A stretch of 64,000 nt of DNA from an uncultured Clostridia bacterium. Its GTDB lineage: Bacteria; Bacillota; Clostridia; Oscillospirales; Ruminococcaceae. The notes below the pieces were generated by a model. The model was not told the origin of the DNA. It made no database searches and saw only the letters and a list, made by a program, of their open reading frames with translations. Position 1 is the first letter of the stretch. Every line of letters begins with the position of its first letter. Positions 1-8,750 of this stretch are shown in pieces. Location: contig CANRJB010000008.1 of NCBI GenBank assembly GCA_947630845.1, forward strand, positions 1 to 64,000. The letters run 5' to 3'. A program made the position numbers and the translations under genes.

Positions 1-207
1 AAAATTTTCTTCGGAACTATTTTAGCACATTTTTCTGCCGCTGACAACGTTATGGAATGATTGGCGCTTACGAAAAAGAGAACGAAAATCGAACGATTTC
101 GGTAGAAAAAAATCGGATTCCGATACTATATTCATCTACCGAAAATACTGAAAAATATCTTGATTACGGTATTTGACCAAAATAAAAAATATTTTTATAT
201 AATGTCA
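1..207. other. AT-rich non-coding left edge
   Basis: I find no convincing gene here. The segment is AT-rich and holds complementary stretches (TTTCGGTAGA near 98 and TCTACCGAAA near 134, with ATCGGATTCCGAT between them) that could form a hairpin. This may be the 3' end signal of a gene to the left or a regulatory structure; I cannot tell which. Confidence 0.4.
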
Positions 208-236
208 TTGACTTCATCAGGATCTTATGGTATACT
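208..236 (+). promoter_or_regulatory. Sigma-A-type promoter upstream of the first ECF sigma gene
   Basis: TTGACT at 208-213, a 17-base spacer and TATACT at 231-236, preceded by TGG (extended -10). It leaves an untranslated leader of about 160 bases before the sigma gene at 401. Seen in sequence; start site not known. Confidence 0.6.
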
Positions 237-400
237 GCTGACAGATACATCCGTAATCTGATATGATTTTTACTATCATCCAACTCGATAGAACAATAGA
301 AAAGCAGATCGGCATGACAGAAAAAATTTATCAAAAAAGTGTCACAGATCCGGGGGCTGATTTGTCTTATATCATAGAGGTAGAATAAGGGGGGATGGAC

Positions 401-955
401 ATGACGGATCAGGAGCTGCATACTTTGCTCGACACATCACCGCAAGAGGGGTACAGAGCAATGTTTGACCAGTATTTCCGCTATGTGTATTCCATCGTCT
501 TTCATACGCTCCGGGGCTGCGGCAAACCGGAAGATGTGGAAGAATGCGTCATTGACACCTTCGCTGAAGTCATGTCACGCATCCGGACGATACAGATCGG
601 TTCTCTCAAAGCTTACCTCGGTACGACTGCCCGGAACAAGGCACTCAACGCAGCACGGTCACTTGCCGATGAGCGTGACAGGAGAGTGCCGGAGGAGACT
701 GCCGATGCCATCCCATCTGTACAGCATGTGGAAGAAGACACCGAAGCAAGGGAACAAAGCCGCATTCTTCTTGCATGTATCCGGAAACTCGGTGAGCCGG
801 ATTCCACCATCATACTTCATAAATTCTACTACGATCACAGCTCCGGTGACATCGCACGCATCACAGGTCTGTCCCCTGCTGCTGTGCGGAAACGATGCAG
901 CCGGGCTATGAAAAAACTCCGGAAAATGCTCGCAGTCATGGAGATCGACTGGTAA
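401..955 (+). CDS. ECF-type RNA polymerase sigma factor
   Basis: A 184-residue sigma-70 family protein of the extracytoplasmic-function type. The N-terminal half has a region-2 signature (YVYSIVFHTLRG, then EDVEECVIDTFAEVM), and the C-terminal third has a region-4 helix-turn-helix (GDIARITGLSPAAVRKRCSR). ECF factors redirect RNA polymerase to a small regulon and are normally held by a membrane anti-sigma factor. The next gene, 11 bases downstream, encodes a single-pass membrane protein and fits that role. An ATG at 395 directly abuts the AAGGGGGG ribosome binding site, so ATG 401, about six bases away, is the better start. Function is clear at family level; the signal and regulon are unknown. 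Confidence 0.9.
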   Translation: MTDQELHTLLDTSPQEGYRAMFDQYFRYVYSIVFHTLRGCGKPEDVEECVIDTFAEVMSRIRTIQIGSLKAYLGTTARNKALNAARSLADERDRRVPEETADAIPSVQHVEEDTEAREQSRILLACIRKLGEPDSTIILHKFYYDHSSGDIARITGLSPAAVRKRCSRAMKKLRKMLAVMEIDW

Positions 956-966
956 GGAGGGTCAGC

Positions 967-1977
967 ATGAAATCAAAAAGAATCCGGAACATACTTCATC
1001 AGGTGGATGTACAGACTGCCATGCGCATCGGGGAAATGTGTCCGCCTGTCGATGACAGGACAAAAGAGCGCATCTACACAAAAAGTGTAAAGCGTGCCGC
1101 ACAGCAGGAAAAAACATTGCCTGCGGCGGATATGGTAACAGGTGTCATGACAGAACCGACCCGTCATATCCGGCTGCGCAGATTTGCCATGTCGGCAGCA
1201 TGCATCATGACCGCAGCCGTGACGATCTGGGGCGTGACGATGATCCATCAGACCGTGCCTGAAAATGAAACCTCCGAAGGTCAGGTCAGCACTGCTGGCT
1301 CCAGTGATCTGACCGACAACACCATTACACAGGAAGAACTGTATTTTCTCTGCATGAACCAGACTGCGGACAATCTGACCCGGTTCGGTCGGGTCTCCGG
1401 CACTATCGTTTCCCTGACCAGTAATGAAAGCTGTAACTTTGTTCTGGACTTTGAGAATGACAATTATGAGGCAGAACTGATCAGTGATGACATACATGAG
1501 AGATTTTACTGGTGGTATGGTGTTGAGATGGTGACGAATAATGACGACACTCACTTCTTCCGCTATACCGATGTGTCTCTTCTCGACCCGTTTCTTTGCC
1601 CATTTCCTGTCATACAATATCTTGTCCCCCGGACGCTGACACTGCACTTGCTGTATGATTTTGACCGCTGGAAGATCACTTCAACAGACAGCAGCCATGC
1701 TGTCCGCTGGGAGAGTCCTTCAACGGACAGTATGACGATCAACCGTGCTGCCTACGAAGTAAAGGGCAGCACGGAGGACGGATACAGTTTCACCATCATG
1801 ATCGACAAAGAAACTGGTATCTGGCTTTCCTACCAGTTGGAGGATGAGAACGGAAACAAACTGGAAAACTGCTGTATCAGCCGTCTGCTGATAGGTGATG
1901 ACGTAGAACAGATGCAATGTCCGGAACCACTGCTGAAGTATATCGAACAGGATATGTCCTCTTGTATTGAAGACTGA
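967..1977 (+). CDS. Putative membrane-anchored anti-sigma partner / sensor
   Basis: A 336-residue protein with a cytoplasmic N-terminus of about 75 residues, one predicted transmembrane segment (FAMSAACIMTAAVTIWGV, about 77-94) and a long extracytoplasmic domain of about 240 residues. I recognise no catalytic family in the outer domain. Position, spacing (11 bases after the ECF sigma gene, AAGGAGG site at 954-960) and topology match an anti-sigma factor that senses something outside the membrane. The N-terminal region does not show an obvious zinc anti-sigma HxxxCxxC motif. Start chosen at ATG 967 because of the strong ribosome binding site; an upstream reading extends into the sigma gene and is not supported. 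Confidence 0.6.
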   Translation: MKSKRIRNILHQVDVQTAMRIGEMCPPVDDRTKERIYTKSVKRAAQQEKTLPAADMVTGVMTEPTRHIRLRRFAMSAACIMTAAVTIWGVTMIHQTVPENETSEGQVSTAGSSDLTDNTITQEELYFLCMNQTADNLTRFGRVSGTIVSLTSNESCNFVLDFENDNYEAELISDDIHERFYWWYGVEMVTNNDDTHFFRYTDVSLLDPFLCPFPVIQYLVPRTLTLHLLYDFDRWKITSTDSSHAVRWESPSTDSMTINRAAYEVKGSTEDGYSFTIMIDKETGIWLSYQLEDENGNKLENCCISRLLIGDDVEQMQCPEPLLKYIEQDMSSCIED

Positions 1978-1986
1978 TCGAATCCC

Positions 1987-2015
1987 TTGACAAACCCATA
2001 CTCCCATGATATAAT
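1987..2015 (+). promoter_or_regulatory. Consensus promoter of the CPBP protease gene
   Basis: TTGACA at 1987-1992, exactly 17 bases, TATAAT at 2010-2015 with TGA in front of the -10. It starts only ten bases after the previous stop codon, so this gene is independently transcribed. Confidence 0.8.
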
Positions 2016-2036
2016 GATGAAAAGGCGGTGAGGTAC

Positions 2037-2705
2037 ATGCATAAGGAACGAAATTTTATACTTGGCACGGCGATCCTGTGTACGATCGCCATGCTGCTCG
2101 TTGATACACTGCTCAGCCCTCCGTATTTTCTCAAATCCATCATCAAGATGGTGCTGTTCGGTGGCTGCGTTCTGCTCTATATGACAGTGTACAAGGAAAA
2201 GCCTGCATTCTTCCGTATGCCGAAAAGTGCATGGATCCGCACAGTTCTCCTGTCCGCAGGGGTATTTCTCCTAATCGTGAGCGGCTATTTCCTGACACGG
2301 ACGTTTGTGGACTACTCCAACATTACCGGCACACTGACTTCAACGATTGGCGTCAGTAAGGATAATTTTCTGTATGTGTCGTTGTACATCTCCTTTATCA
2401 ATTCGCTGCTTGAGGAGATTTTTTTCAGGGGCTACTGTTATCTGACCCTACGCAGGCACATGGGACATGGATACAGTTTCGTTTTTTCGGCACTGCTGTT
2501 TTCGTTCTATCATGCCGGCTTGTTAAACGGATGGTTTCATGTTGCCGTCTATCTGCTGATGCTGGCGGGGCTGTTCCTTGCCGGGCTGTTTTTCAATCTG
2601 CTCGACAGCAAAGCAGACTCCATCCTGCCATCGTGGCTGCCGCACATGTTTGCAAATTTCGGCATCAATACAGTCGGCATGCTCCTGTTTGGCATCTTGC
2701 ACTGA
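2037..2705 (+). CDS. CPBP family intramembrane metalloprotease
   Basis: A 222-residue polytopic membrane protein of the CPBP (CAAX protease and bacteriocin-processing / Abi) family. Key motifs are visible: EEIFFRG (the EExxxR motif, about residues 127-133), then FSFYHAG with a conserved His, and a late LPSWLPHMFANF containing the third His-bearing motif. Family members are glutamate intramembrane proteases involved in CAAX processing, bacteriocin maturation or self-immunity. No bacteriocin gene is visible nearby, so its substrate is unknown. ATG 2037 has a GGTGAGG site just upstream; an in-frame GTG at 2028 lies inside that site and is less likely. It has its own consensus promoter. Confidence 0.85.
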   Translation: MHKERNFILGTAILCTIAMLLVDTLLSPPYFLKSIIKMVLFGGCVLLYMTVYKEKPAFFRMPKSAWIRTVLLSAGVFLLIVSGYFLTRTFVDYSNITGTLTSTIGVSKDNFLYVSLYISFINSLLEEIFFRGYCYLTLRRHMGHGYSFVFSALLFSFYHAGLLNGWFHVAVYLLMLAGLFLAGLFFNLLDSKADSILPSWLPHMFANFGINTVGMLLFGILH

Positions 2706-2752
2706 TTCCTTTTCGGTCTATTGACAGGAATCCAATCTGACAGATCACAAAA

Positions 2753-2788
2753 ACATCCCCTCCGGTCACAATGTACCGGAAGGGATGT
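2753..2788 (-). terminator. Terminator at the end of the thi operon
   Basis: Arms ACATCCC and CCGGT (2753-2766) pair with ACCGG and GGGATGT (2775-2788). Read on the minus strand, the stem is followed by a T run (GTTTTTGTG), as expected for a Rho-independent terminator downstream of thiC. It could also stop transcription from the CPBP gene. Confidence 0.75.
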
Positions 2789-2818
2789 CTTGCGTTTGGG
2801 CAAAAATGCTGCCGGTGC

Positions 2819-4132
2819 TTACAGCTCCGAACAGAATTCCACTTTCTCCCCATTCAGGATCATATTGGTGGTGCGCACTGCGCACATCTTGCCGCACATC
2901 GAGCAGGTGTGACGTTCGGCAATGGGGGTGCTTTCGTAGTAAGAACGTGCTTTTTCAGGGTCGATGCAGATCTTGAACATCTCCTCCCAGTCCAGCTCAT
3001 GACGGGCTTTTGCCATAGCATCGTCAGCATCTTTCGCATGGGGAATCCCCTTTGCAATGTCGGCAGCATGGGCAGCGATACGGCTTGCCATGATGCCCTC
3101 TTTGACATCATTGACATCCGGCAGACGCAGATGCTCCGCAGGGGTCACATAGCACAGAAAATCCGCACCGTTTGCTGCTGCGATCGCTCCGCCGATAGCA
3201 GATGTGATGTGATCGTAGCCCGGCGCAATGTCCGTGACAAGCGGTCCCAATACATAGAATGGTGCATTGTGGCAGATGCGTTTCTGTAGCTTCATGTTCG
3301 CTGCAATTTCGTTCATTGCCATATGCCCCGGACCTTCGACCATGACTTGCACATTCTTTGCCCATGCACGCTCTGTCAGTGCGCCAAGCTCAATGAGTTC
3401 GGCGATCTGTCCGGCATCGGTCGCATCATCAATGCAGCCCGGACGAAGCGCATCTCCCAGACTGATGGTAACATCGTATTCATGCAGGATCTCCAGCACT
3501 TCATCATAATACTCAAAGAACGGATTCTCATTTCCCGTCATCATCATCCATGCAAACAGCAGCGAACCACCACGGGAGACGATATTCATCTTCCGCTTAT
3601 CACGCATGAATGCTTCCACTGCCCTGCGGTTGATGCCGGCGTGGATGGTCATGAAGTCCACACCCTCCTCCGCATGGGCACGCACGACTTTCAGAAAATC
3701 CTGCGCCGAGATCTCAAGCAGATCCTTCTCCAGATACCCGATGGCATCATACATCGGCACTGTACCGATCATTGCCGGAGAGCGTTCGATAAGCTTTGTG
3801 CGGAATTGGTTGGTCTTGCCGTAGTTGCTCAGATCCATGATAGCTTCTGCACCGAACCGGATCGCCATGTCCACTTTCTGCATCTCTATGTCATAATCCT
3901 TGACATCGCCGGAAATGCCGAGGTTGACATTGATCTTCGTGCGCATCCCTTTACCGATGCCCTCCGGCGATATGGAGGTATGCCGCACATTGCAGGGAAT
4001 ACAGACTTCCCCTTTTGCCACAAGCGCACGCAGCTCCTCCGGTGTGATGTATTCCTTTTTGGCAACGATCTCCATTTCCGGCGTAATGATGCCGAGCCGG
4101 GCAGCCTCCATCTGTGTTTTGTACTGATTCAT
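2819..4132 (-). CDS. thiC: Phosphomethylpyrimidine synthase ThiC
   Basis: A radical-SAM-type enzyme that converts aminoimidazole ribotide to hydroxymethylpyrimidine phosphate, the pyrimidine branch of thiamine synthesis. The 437-residue protein has the short form typical of Firmicutes and archaea. The C-terminal CX2CX4C cluster motif CSMCGKMC is present, with conserved blocks such as MEGPGH-like [21 protein letters not shown] and [20 protein letters not shown]. It is the last gene of the thiSGH-tenI-thiEDC operon, about 23 bases after thiD, and is followed by a terminator. Confidence 0.97.
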   Translation of the reverse strand: MNQYKTQMEAARLGIITPEMEIVAKKEYITPEELRALVAKGEVCIPCNVRHTSISPEGIGKGMRTKINVNLGISGDVKDYDIEMQKVDMAIRFGAEAIMDLSNYGKTNQFRTKLIERSPAMIGTVPMYDAIGYLEKDLLEISAQDFLKVVRAHAEEGVDFMTIHAGINRRAVEAFMRDKRKMNIVSRGGSLLFAWMMMTGNENPFFEYYDEVLEILHEYDVTISLGDALRPGCIDDATDAGQIAELIELGALTERAWAKNVQVMVEGPGHMAMNEIAANMKLQKRICHNAPFYVLGPLVTDIAPGYDHITSAIGGAIAAANGADFLCYVTPAEHLRLPDVNDVKEGIMASRIAAHAADIAKGIPHAKDADDAMAKARHELDWEEMFKICIDPEKARSYYESTPIAERHTCSMCGKMCAVRTTNMILNGEKVEFCSEL

Positions 4133-4155
4133 GCCTATACTCCTTTTCTGCTAAT

Positions 4156-4953
4156 TTATACCAATTCTCTTCCATCCCATAACAAGTAACCGTGCAGCAG
4201 CGGACCGCTGCCATGACCCAGATCGACAGGCAGGGAAAGTGCCGTTGTAAGGTAGGATTTTGCCAGATGTATGGCATTTTCCAGACTCTGTCCTCTGGCA
4301 AGACAGGATGCAGCCGCACTCGACAGCGTACAGCCCGTACCGTGTGTATTTTCCGTGCAGATACGTTCAGCACGATACCACCGCAGACCACCGTCATAGC
4401 AGAGTACATCGTCCGCACGTTCCCCGTGTCCGCCTTTGATGAGCGCAGCACAGCCATATGTCCTGTACAGTTCCCGTGCAGCCTGTTCCATCTCGGCATC
4501 CGATGTGATATCCATACCAGTCAGCACCTCTGCCTCCGGAATGTTGGGAGTGATAAGCTCTGCCAATGGAAAGAGCTGCTGCTGCATTGCCTTCACTGTC
4601 TCTGTCCCGGCAAGCTCCGCACCGCTCGTTGCAACCATCACCGGGTCAAGGACGATATGCCGTGCGTTGTATTTTTGCAGACAGTCTGCAATGACCTGCA
4701 CCTGCTTCGCCGATGCGATCATTCCGATCTTCACAGCATCCGGCGGAATATCCTCAAAAACGGCTTCGAGCTGGTCACACAGCATCTCCGGTGTGACTGC
4801 CTGAACAGAGCGCACTCCGAGCGTATTTTGTGCCGTTATTGCTGTGATGACACTCATGGCATATGTCCGGAACATGGTCATCGTCTTCAGATCCGCCTGT
4901 ATCCCTGCACCGCCGGAAGAATCACTCCCTGCAACGGATAGAACGGTCGTCAT
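4156..4953 (-). CDS. thiD: Hydroxymethylpyrimidine/phosphomethylpyrimidine kinase ThiD
   Basis: A ribokinase-fold kinase of 265 residues that phosphorylates hydroxymethylpyrimidine twice to give HMP diphosphate. Visible motifs are AGSDSSGGAGIQADLKT at the N-terminus, DPVMVATSG in the middle and the catalytic loop NTHGTGCT with its anion-hole glycines. The ATG at 4953 overlaps the TGA of thiE in an ATGA arrangement, so the two are translationally coupled. A longer reading from 4977 would begin inside thiE without a good ribosome binding site. Confidence 0.96.
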   Translation of the reverse strand: MTTVLSVAGSDSSGGAGIQADLKTMTMFRTYAMSVITAITAQNTLGVRSVQAVTPEMLCDQLEAVFEDIPPDAVKIGMIASAKQVQVIADCLQKYNARHIVLDPVMVATSGAELAGTETVKAMQQQLFPLAELITPNIPEAEVLTGMDITSDAEMEQAARELYRTYGCAALIKGGHGERADDVLCYDGGLRWYRAERICTENTHGTGCTLSSAAASCLARGQSLENAIHLAKSYLTTALSLPVDLGHGSGPLLHGYLLWDGRELV

Positions 4954-5576
4954 AGCATCTCCTCCCTCTTCCGGCATAGCTGCGCTGCCGCAGCCCGTAC
5001 ATCCTCTGCCCCGAACACCGCTGACACCACTGCGACTCCTGCTATGCCGGAATCCTGTAAGGTCATCATATTCTCTGCCGCAATGCCGCCGATGGCGACT
5101 GCCGGGATCGTAACACTGTGACAGATCTCCCGGAGCAGCTCCGGCGTAATGCGCAGGGCATCTGTTTTGGTAGGGGACGGGAACACCGCACCCACCCCAA
5201 GATAATCCGCACCCTCTGCCTGAGCCTGTTTTGCCTGCTGCACAGTTTTGGTAGTTGCACCGATGAGAAAATGCGCTCCGGCAAGCCTGCGTATCTCCGA
5301 CACGGGCATATCGCTCTGCCCTACATGCACACCATCCGCCCCTGCTTTCAGTGCAGCATGACAGTTGTCGTTCAGAATGAGCGGAACGCCGTATTTCCGG
5401 CAGATGGCTTTGATGCGGACAGCTTCTTTGATGAGCTGTTCCTCCGGCATGTTCTTTTCACGCAGCTGTAAACAGGTCACGCCGCCTTGCAGTGCCTGTT
5501 CAATTTTTTTTTCAAAATCCTGACCCATGCATGTCCTGTCCGTAATGGCATAGACTTTCAGTAGTTCCCGTTTCAT
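4950..5576 (-). CDS. thiE: Thiamine-phosphate synthase ThiE
   Basis: Joins HMP diphosphate and thiazole phosphate to form thiamine phosphate. The 208-residue TIM barrel carries the usual signatures: CLQLREKN, LILNDNCHAALKAGADGVHVGQSD, GADYLGVGAVFPSPTK and AVAIGGIAAEN. It overlaps thiD by four bases downstream and tenI by four bases upstream. The full set of substrate-binding residues separates it from the neighbouring TenI paralogue. Confidence 0.95.
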   Translation of the reverse strand: MKRELLKVYAITDRTCMGQDFEKKIEQALQGGVTCLQLREKNMPEEQLIKEAVRIKAICRKYGVPLILNDNCHAALKAGADGVHVGQSDMPVSEIRRLAGAHFLIGATTKTVQQAKQAQAEGADYLGVGAVFPSPTKTDALRITPELLREICHSVTIPAVAIGGIAAENMMTLQDSGIAGVAVVSAVFGAEDVRAAAAQLCRKREEML

Positions 5577-6169
5577 GACTTCACCTCAAACGCATCCAGA
5601 TAAGCCCTTACATCACTGCACTGCATCAGCCCGCTCATAACACATGCTCCTGCTGCGCCGTTTCTGCGGATGTCAGGCATGCGTTCCGGCGTAATTCCCC
5701 CGATGGCATAGACGGGAACAGATACCGCACTGCACACTTCTTTCAGAAACCGCAGCCCTCTACCCGGCAGACCCTTCTTGCAGTCCGTAGCAAAAATATG
5801 CCCTGCGGTCAGATAATCTGCCCCGAGCATCTGTGCTTCCCTTGCCTCTTCGGCGGAATGCACTGATGCACCGATGAACAGAAACTGTTGTTTCTGCTTC
5901 TCCGGCAATGTCCGCAGCATGGGCAGCGGCAGATGGATGCGTTCTGCCCCGAGGCGCAGTGCTGTTTCCGGAAAGCTGTGCAGTGTACAGGGCGTGCCAT
6001 ATCTCTTGCAGATTTCCATGACCTGCGCCGCAAGCAGAGCATAGTCTTTTTCGGGCAGGTCTTTTTCACGCAGGACGATGCTGTGCGGATGTGCGGCAGC
6101 AACTTCCCTGACACGCTCCCAAAAGTCGCCGCAGAGCTTCCGGTTCGTCACACAGATGAGATCAGACAT
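5573..6169 (-). CDS. tenI: Thiazole tautomerase TenI-like (ThiE paralogue)
   Basis: A 198-residue TIM-barrel paralogue of ThiE. The stretch TAGHIFATDCKKGLPGRGL is characteristic of TenI, which aromatises the ThiG product, rather than of ThiE, which has GPVFPTxTK-like sequence there. The ThiE NDxxDxA pyrophosphate-site sequence is also changed (LHSFPETAL). Start at ATG 6169 overlaps the thiH stop by eight bases; an ATG at 6181 is also possible. Placement between thiH and thiE in the operon supports a thiazole-branch role. The assignment to TenI rather than a second ThiE is by motif only. Confidence 0.85.
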   Translation of the reverse strand: MSDLICVTNRKLCGDFWERVREVAAAHPHSIVLREKDLPEKDYALLAAQVMEICKRYGTPCTLHSFPETALRLGAERIHLPLPMLRTLPEKQKQQFLFIGASVHSAEEAREAQMLGADYLTAGHIFATDCKKGLPGRGLRFLKEVCSAVSVPVYAIGGITPERMPDIRRNGAAGACVMSGLMQCSDVRAYLDAFEVKS

Positions 6170-7412
6170 ACAGGTAGTCATTCAGCACCGGCTGCAAGCC
6201 TTCCTGCTCCATATCCCGGTACATCTGCCTGAAACTGCGTCCGTCGTTGATCTCAAACTGTTCATCGCCCTCTGCGCCGGATCGTTTGCCTGTGTACTTG
6301 CTCTCATGGTCGCCGATGCCGGTAGACACGCCTGCGGAGATCTTCGTTGCAGCGATCTTCACAATGCCGTTGCGGAAACTCTCGCTCTCCCTTGACGAAA
6401 CCGTGATCCCTGCAAACGGCAGGAACAGCCGATAGGCACAAAGCACCTGACAAAGCTCCTTTTCACCCACATCAAGCGGCTGGATGCTCTCATTATTGAT
6501 GATGGGGCGCAGCCGGGGACAGGACAGTGAAATCTCCGCATGGGGATATTTGCGCTGCAAATAGTATACATGCAGTGCCGATGCGAGCGCATCCTTCCGG
6601 AAATCTGACAGTCCCAACAATGCAGAGCAGGCGATCCCACGCATCCCCCCCATAAGCGCACGTTCCTGTGCCTCAAAGCGATAGGGGAACACTCGCTTGT
6701 GTCCGGCAAGGTGGAGCTGCTCATAGCGGTCGGCATCATAGGTTTCCTGAAAGACGGTCACATAATCCACCCCGCATGCATGGAGATAGCGGTAATCCTC
6801 CGTATTGACCGGATAGATCTCAATGCCCACCATGCGGAAGTACTTCCGGGCAAGCTTACATGCCTCCCCGATGTATGCCACGCTGCTCTGCGCATGACTT
6901 TCCCCTGTGAGGATGAGGATCTCCTCCATGCCGCTGTCGGCAATGACCTGCATCTCATGTTCGATCTGTTCCGGATCAAGCTTCATGCGGCGGATGTCGT
7001 TGTAGCAGTTAAAGCCGCAGTAGACACAGTAATTTTCGCAGTAGTTGGCAATATACAACGGTGTGAAGAGATAGACCGTGTTTCCGAAATGTTTTCTTGT
7101 CTCCAGTCTTGCACGCTCTGCCATCTGCTCTAAAAACGGTGCAGCTGCCGGGGACAGCAGTGCCTTGAGATCCTCTGTTGAGATGCGCTCGTGCTGCAAG
7201 GCACGTTTTACATCGGAGGCTGTATATTCCGCATAGTGGTATCTCTGCATTTCCCCGATCACTTTTTCCCGTATCTCCGGCGAGATCTGTTCCATACCGG
7301 GCATATATTCCATGTGGTCGGTACGGCAGGACGGGTCAGTCTCCAGTGCGTGCTTACGCTTCCGTGCAGCTTCGGAAAGCTGTGCAGAATCGACATAATA
7401 TTGATTATCCAT
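6162..7412 (-). CDS. thiH: 2-iminoacetate synthase ThiH (tyrosine lyase)
   Basis: A radical SAM enzyme that cleaves tyrosine to dehydroglycine and p-cresol, supplying the C2-N unit of the thiazole. The 416-residue protein contains the CX3CX2C cluster motif (CENYCVYCGF) after TPLYIANY. ThiH, unlike ThiO, is oxygen sensitive and fits an anaerobe. It lies six bases downstream of thiG and overlaps tenI. It is related in sequence to HydG, which is encoded elsewhere in this window at 55141-56556. Confidence 0.96.
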   Translation of the reverse strand: MDNQYYVDSAQLSEAARKRKHALETDPSCRTDHMEYMPGMEQISPEIREKVIGEMQRYHYAEYTASDVKRALQHERISTEDLKALLSPAAAPFLEQMAERARLETRKHFGNTVYLFTPLYIANYCENYCVYCGFNCYNDIRRMKLDPEQIEHEMQVIADSGMEEILILTGESHAQSSVAYIGEACKLARKYFRMVGIEIYPVNTEDYRYLHACGVDYVTVFQETYDADRYEQLHLAGHKRVFPYRFEAQERALMGGMRGIACSALLGLSDFRKDALASALHVYYLQRKYPHAEISLSCPRLRPIINNESIQPLDVGEKELCQVLCAYRLFLPFAGITVSSRESESFRNGIVKIAATKISAGVSTGIGDHESKYTGKRSGAEGDEQFEINDGRSFRQMYRDMEQEGLQPVLNDYLYV

Positions 7413-7418
7413 TCCATC

Positions 7419-8186
7419 TCACCTCAGAAAGCCTGTAAGGGTGTCCGACGGTTCGCCGCCACGCATCAGCACACGTCCCAGTCCCGACAAATATGCCTTC
7501 CGTCCGGCATCCACTGCTTTCCGGAATGCATCCGCCATCATGGGCAAGTCGCCTGCGGTCGCAAGTGCTGTGTTGCACATCACCGCAGCCGCACCCATTT
7601 CCATTGCTTCACATGCCTGCGACGGTCTGCCGATCCCGGCATCCACAATGATCGGCAGGTCGATCTCATCAATGAGGATCTGGATAAAATCCTTCGTTGC
7701 CAACCCTTTGTTAGAACCGATCGGCGAGGCAAGCGGCATGACGGAGGCTGCACCGGCATTGACCAGATCCCTTGCCGTGTTCAGATCGGGGTACATATAC
7801 GGCATGACGACAAACCCCTCTTTTGCGAGAATTTCCGTTGCCCTGACAGTCTCTGCATTGTCGGGCAGAAGGTATCTTGTGTCACGCATGATCTCTACTT
7901 TTACAAAGTCGCCGCATCCCAGTTCTCTTGCCAGCCTTGCAATGCGCACGGCTTCCTGTGCATTGCGTGCGCCGGAGGTATTCGGCAGAAGGGTCACGCC
8001 TTCAGGGATAAAGTCAAGGATGCTCTCCTGTTCTTTGGTATTGGCTCTGCGGACAGCTAATGTGATCAGCTCCGCTCCGGCATATTCCACAGCTGCCTTG
8101 ATGAGTCTCAGCGAATACTTGCCAGATCCCAGAATGAACCGGGAATGAAATTCATGACCACCCAGCAGCAGTACATCATCCTGCAT
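7419..8186 (-). CDS. thiG: Thiazole synthase ThiG
   Basis: Builds the thiazole phosphate ring from deoxyxylulose phosphate, dehydroglycine and ThiS thiocarboxylate. With start at ATG 8186 the protein is 255 residues, the family norm. The blocks [31 protein letters not shown] and [10 protein letters not shown] are typical, with the Schiff-base lysine expected in DFVKVEI. Two in-frame ATGs occur at 8192 and 8186; 8186 has the better spacing from GAAAGGA. A reading from 8261 would add 25 unsupported residues and run through a palindromic repeat. Confidence 0.95.
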   Translation of the reverse strand: MQDDVLLLGGHEFHSRFILGSGKYSLRLIKAAVEYAGAELITLAVRRANTKEQESILDFIPEGVTLLPNTSGARNAQEAVRIARLARELGCGDFVKVEIMRDTRYLLPDNAETVRATEILAKEGFVVMPYMYPDLNTARDLVNAGAASVMPLASPIGSNKGLATKDFIQILIDEIDLPIIVDAGIGRPSQACEAMEMGAAAVMCNTALATAGDLPMMADAFRKAVDAGRKAYLSGLGRVLMRGGEPSDTLTGFLR

Positions 8187-8215
8187 ATACATCTTCCTTT
8201 CTGTTGATACCGATC

Positions 8216-8251
8216 TCTGCCATTCCACAGACAGACTCATAGGATGGCAGA
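8216..8251. repeat. Degenerate copy of the dispersed palindromic repeat, inside the thi operon
   Basis: Arms TCTGCCAT (8216-8223) and ATGGCAGA (8244-8251), the right arm being part of AGGATGGCAG, the same arm found at 54953 and 56681. It lies in the 87-base gap between thiS and thiG, so it would be transcribed as a hairpin within the operon messenger. Confidence 0.5.
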
Positions 8252-8273
8252 AAATGTGCATTACGATCCGGAC

Positions 8274-8471
8274 TTACTGTCCGCCGCCCATAAACTGCAC
8301 GATCTCAATGACATCCCCTTCTTGTGCGATGGTGGTGTCATACTGCGTCTTCGGGACGATCTCCTCATTGCGCTCAACTGCGACATGATCGCAGCGGTAG
8401 CCGCCATCTTCCACAAGCATCCGGATAGACTTTCCGGCAGCAGCAGTCTCAATACCGTTTACTTTCACCAT
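8274..8471 (-). CDS. thiS: Sulfur carrier protein ThiS with an extra C-terminal Gln
   Basis: A 65-residue ubiquitin-fold sulfur carrier that feeds sulfur to ThiG. The length, the VKVNG start and the acidic EEIVPKTQYDTTIAQEGDVIEIVQFMGGG body fit the family in pieces. The C-terminus reads GGGQ before the stop, whereas a directly adenylated ThiS normally ends in Gly-Gly. One residue may have to be removed, or the protein may work differently. It is the first gene of the operon, with AAAGGAGAG and GAGGT upstream of ATG 8471. No thiF adenylyltransferase gene is in the operon. Confidence 0.92.
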   Translation of the reverse strand: MVKVNGIETAAAGKSIRMLVEDGGYRCDHVAVERNEEIVPKTQYDTTIAQEGDVIEIVQFMGGGQ

Positions 8472-8515
8472 ACCTCTCTCTCCTTTCCTGACAGCCTAAT
8501 AAAAACTTCCTTTTT

Positions 8516-8544
8516 ATTATAGCATATTTCCGTCCGGATTGCAA
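8516..8544 (-). promoter_or_regulatory. Promoter of the thi operon
   Basis: On the minus strand: TTGCAA (8539-8544), 17 bases, TATAAT (8516-8521), with TGC before the -10. The leader between this promoter and thiS is only about 40 bases, too short for a TPP riboswitch, and I found none of the conserved THI-box sequence in 8472-8700. Confidence 0.75.
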
Positions 8545-8617
8545 GGTCTTTTTCTGCATTCGCACAAAAGTCAGTTTCTCTTACCGATATGATTTTCATC
8601 ACGGTCTGAAAATCCGC

Positions 8618-8646
8618 TTGCTTTTTTCGGGAAGATATGCTATACT
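8618..8646 (+). promoter_or_regulatory. Promoter of the AAA+/DUF5682/VWA/SWIM operon
   Basis: TTGCTT (8618-8623), 17 bases, TATACT (8641-8646), with TGC before the -10. It diverges from the thi promoter; the two -35 boxes are about 75 bases apart. No palindromic operator is obvious between them. Confidence 0.65.
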
Positions 8647-8750
8647 GATACTAAACGGAAAACCGGAACATAAGACAGGAGAAAATAGGAATCTTGAATG
8701 CATTGAAAGGAGAGTATGATTTAGGTCTGACTATATCATACAAGGATATT

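Noticed and set aside
164..421. 85-residue reading frame on the minus strand at the left edge
   Set aside because: It covers the promoter and leader of the ECF sigma gene, is rich in Phe/Tyr/Ile from AT-rich DNA and has no ribosome binding site.
3323..4189. 288-residue plus-strand frame
   Set aside because: Antisense to thiC, which is fully conserved.
8472..8700. TPP riboswitch upstream of thiS
   Set aside because: I searched by eye for the CTGAGA and the CTGATCTGG-type blocks on the minus strand and found neither; the leader is also too short.
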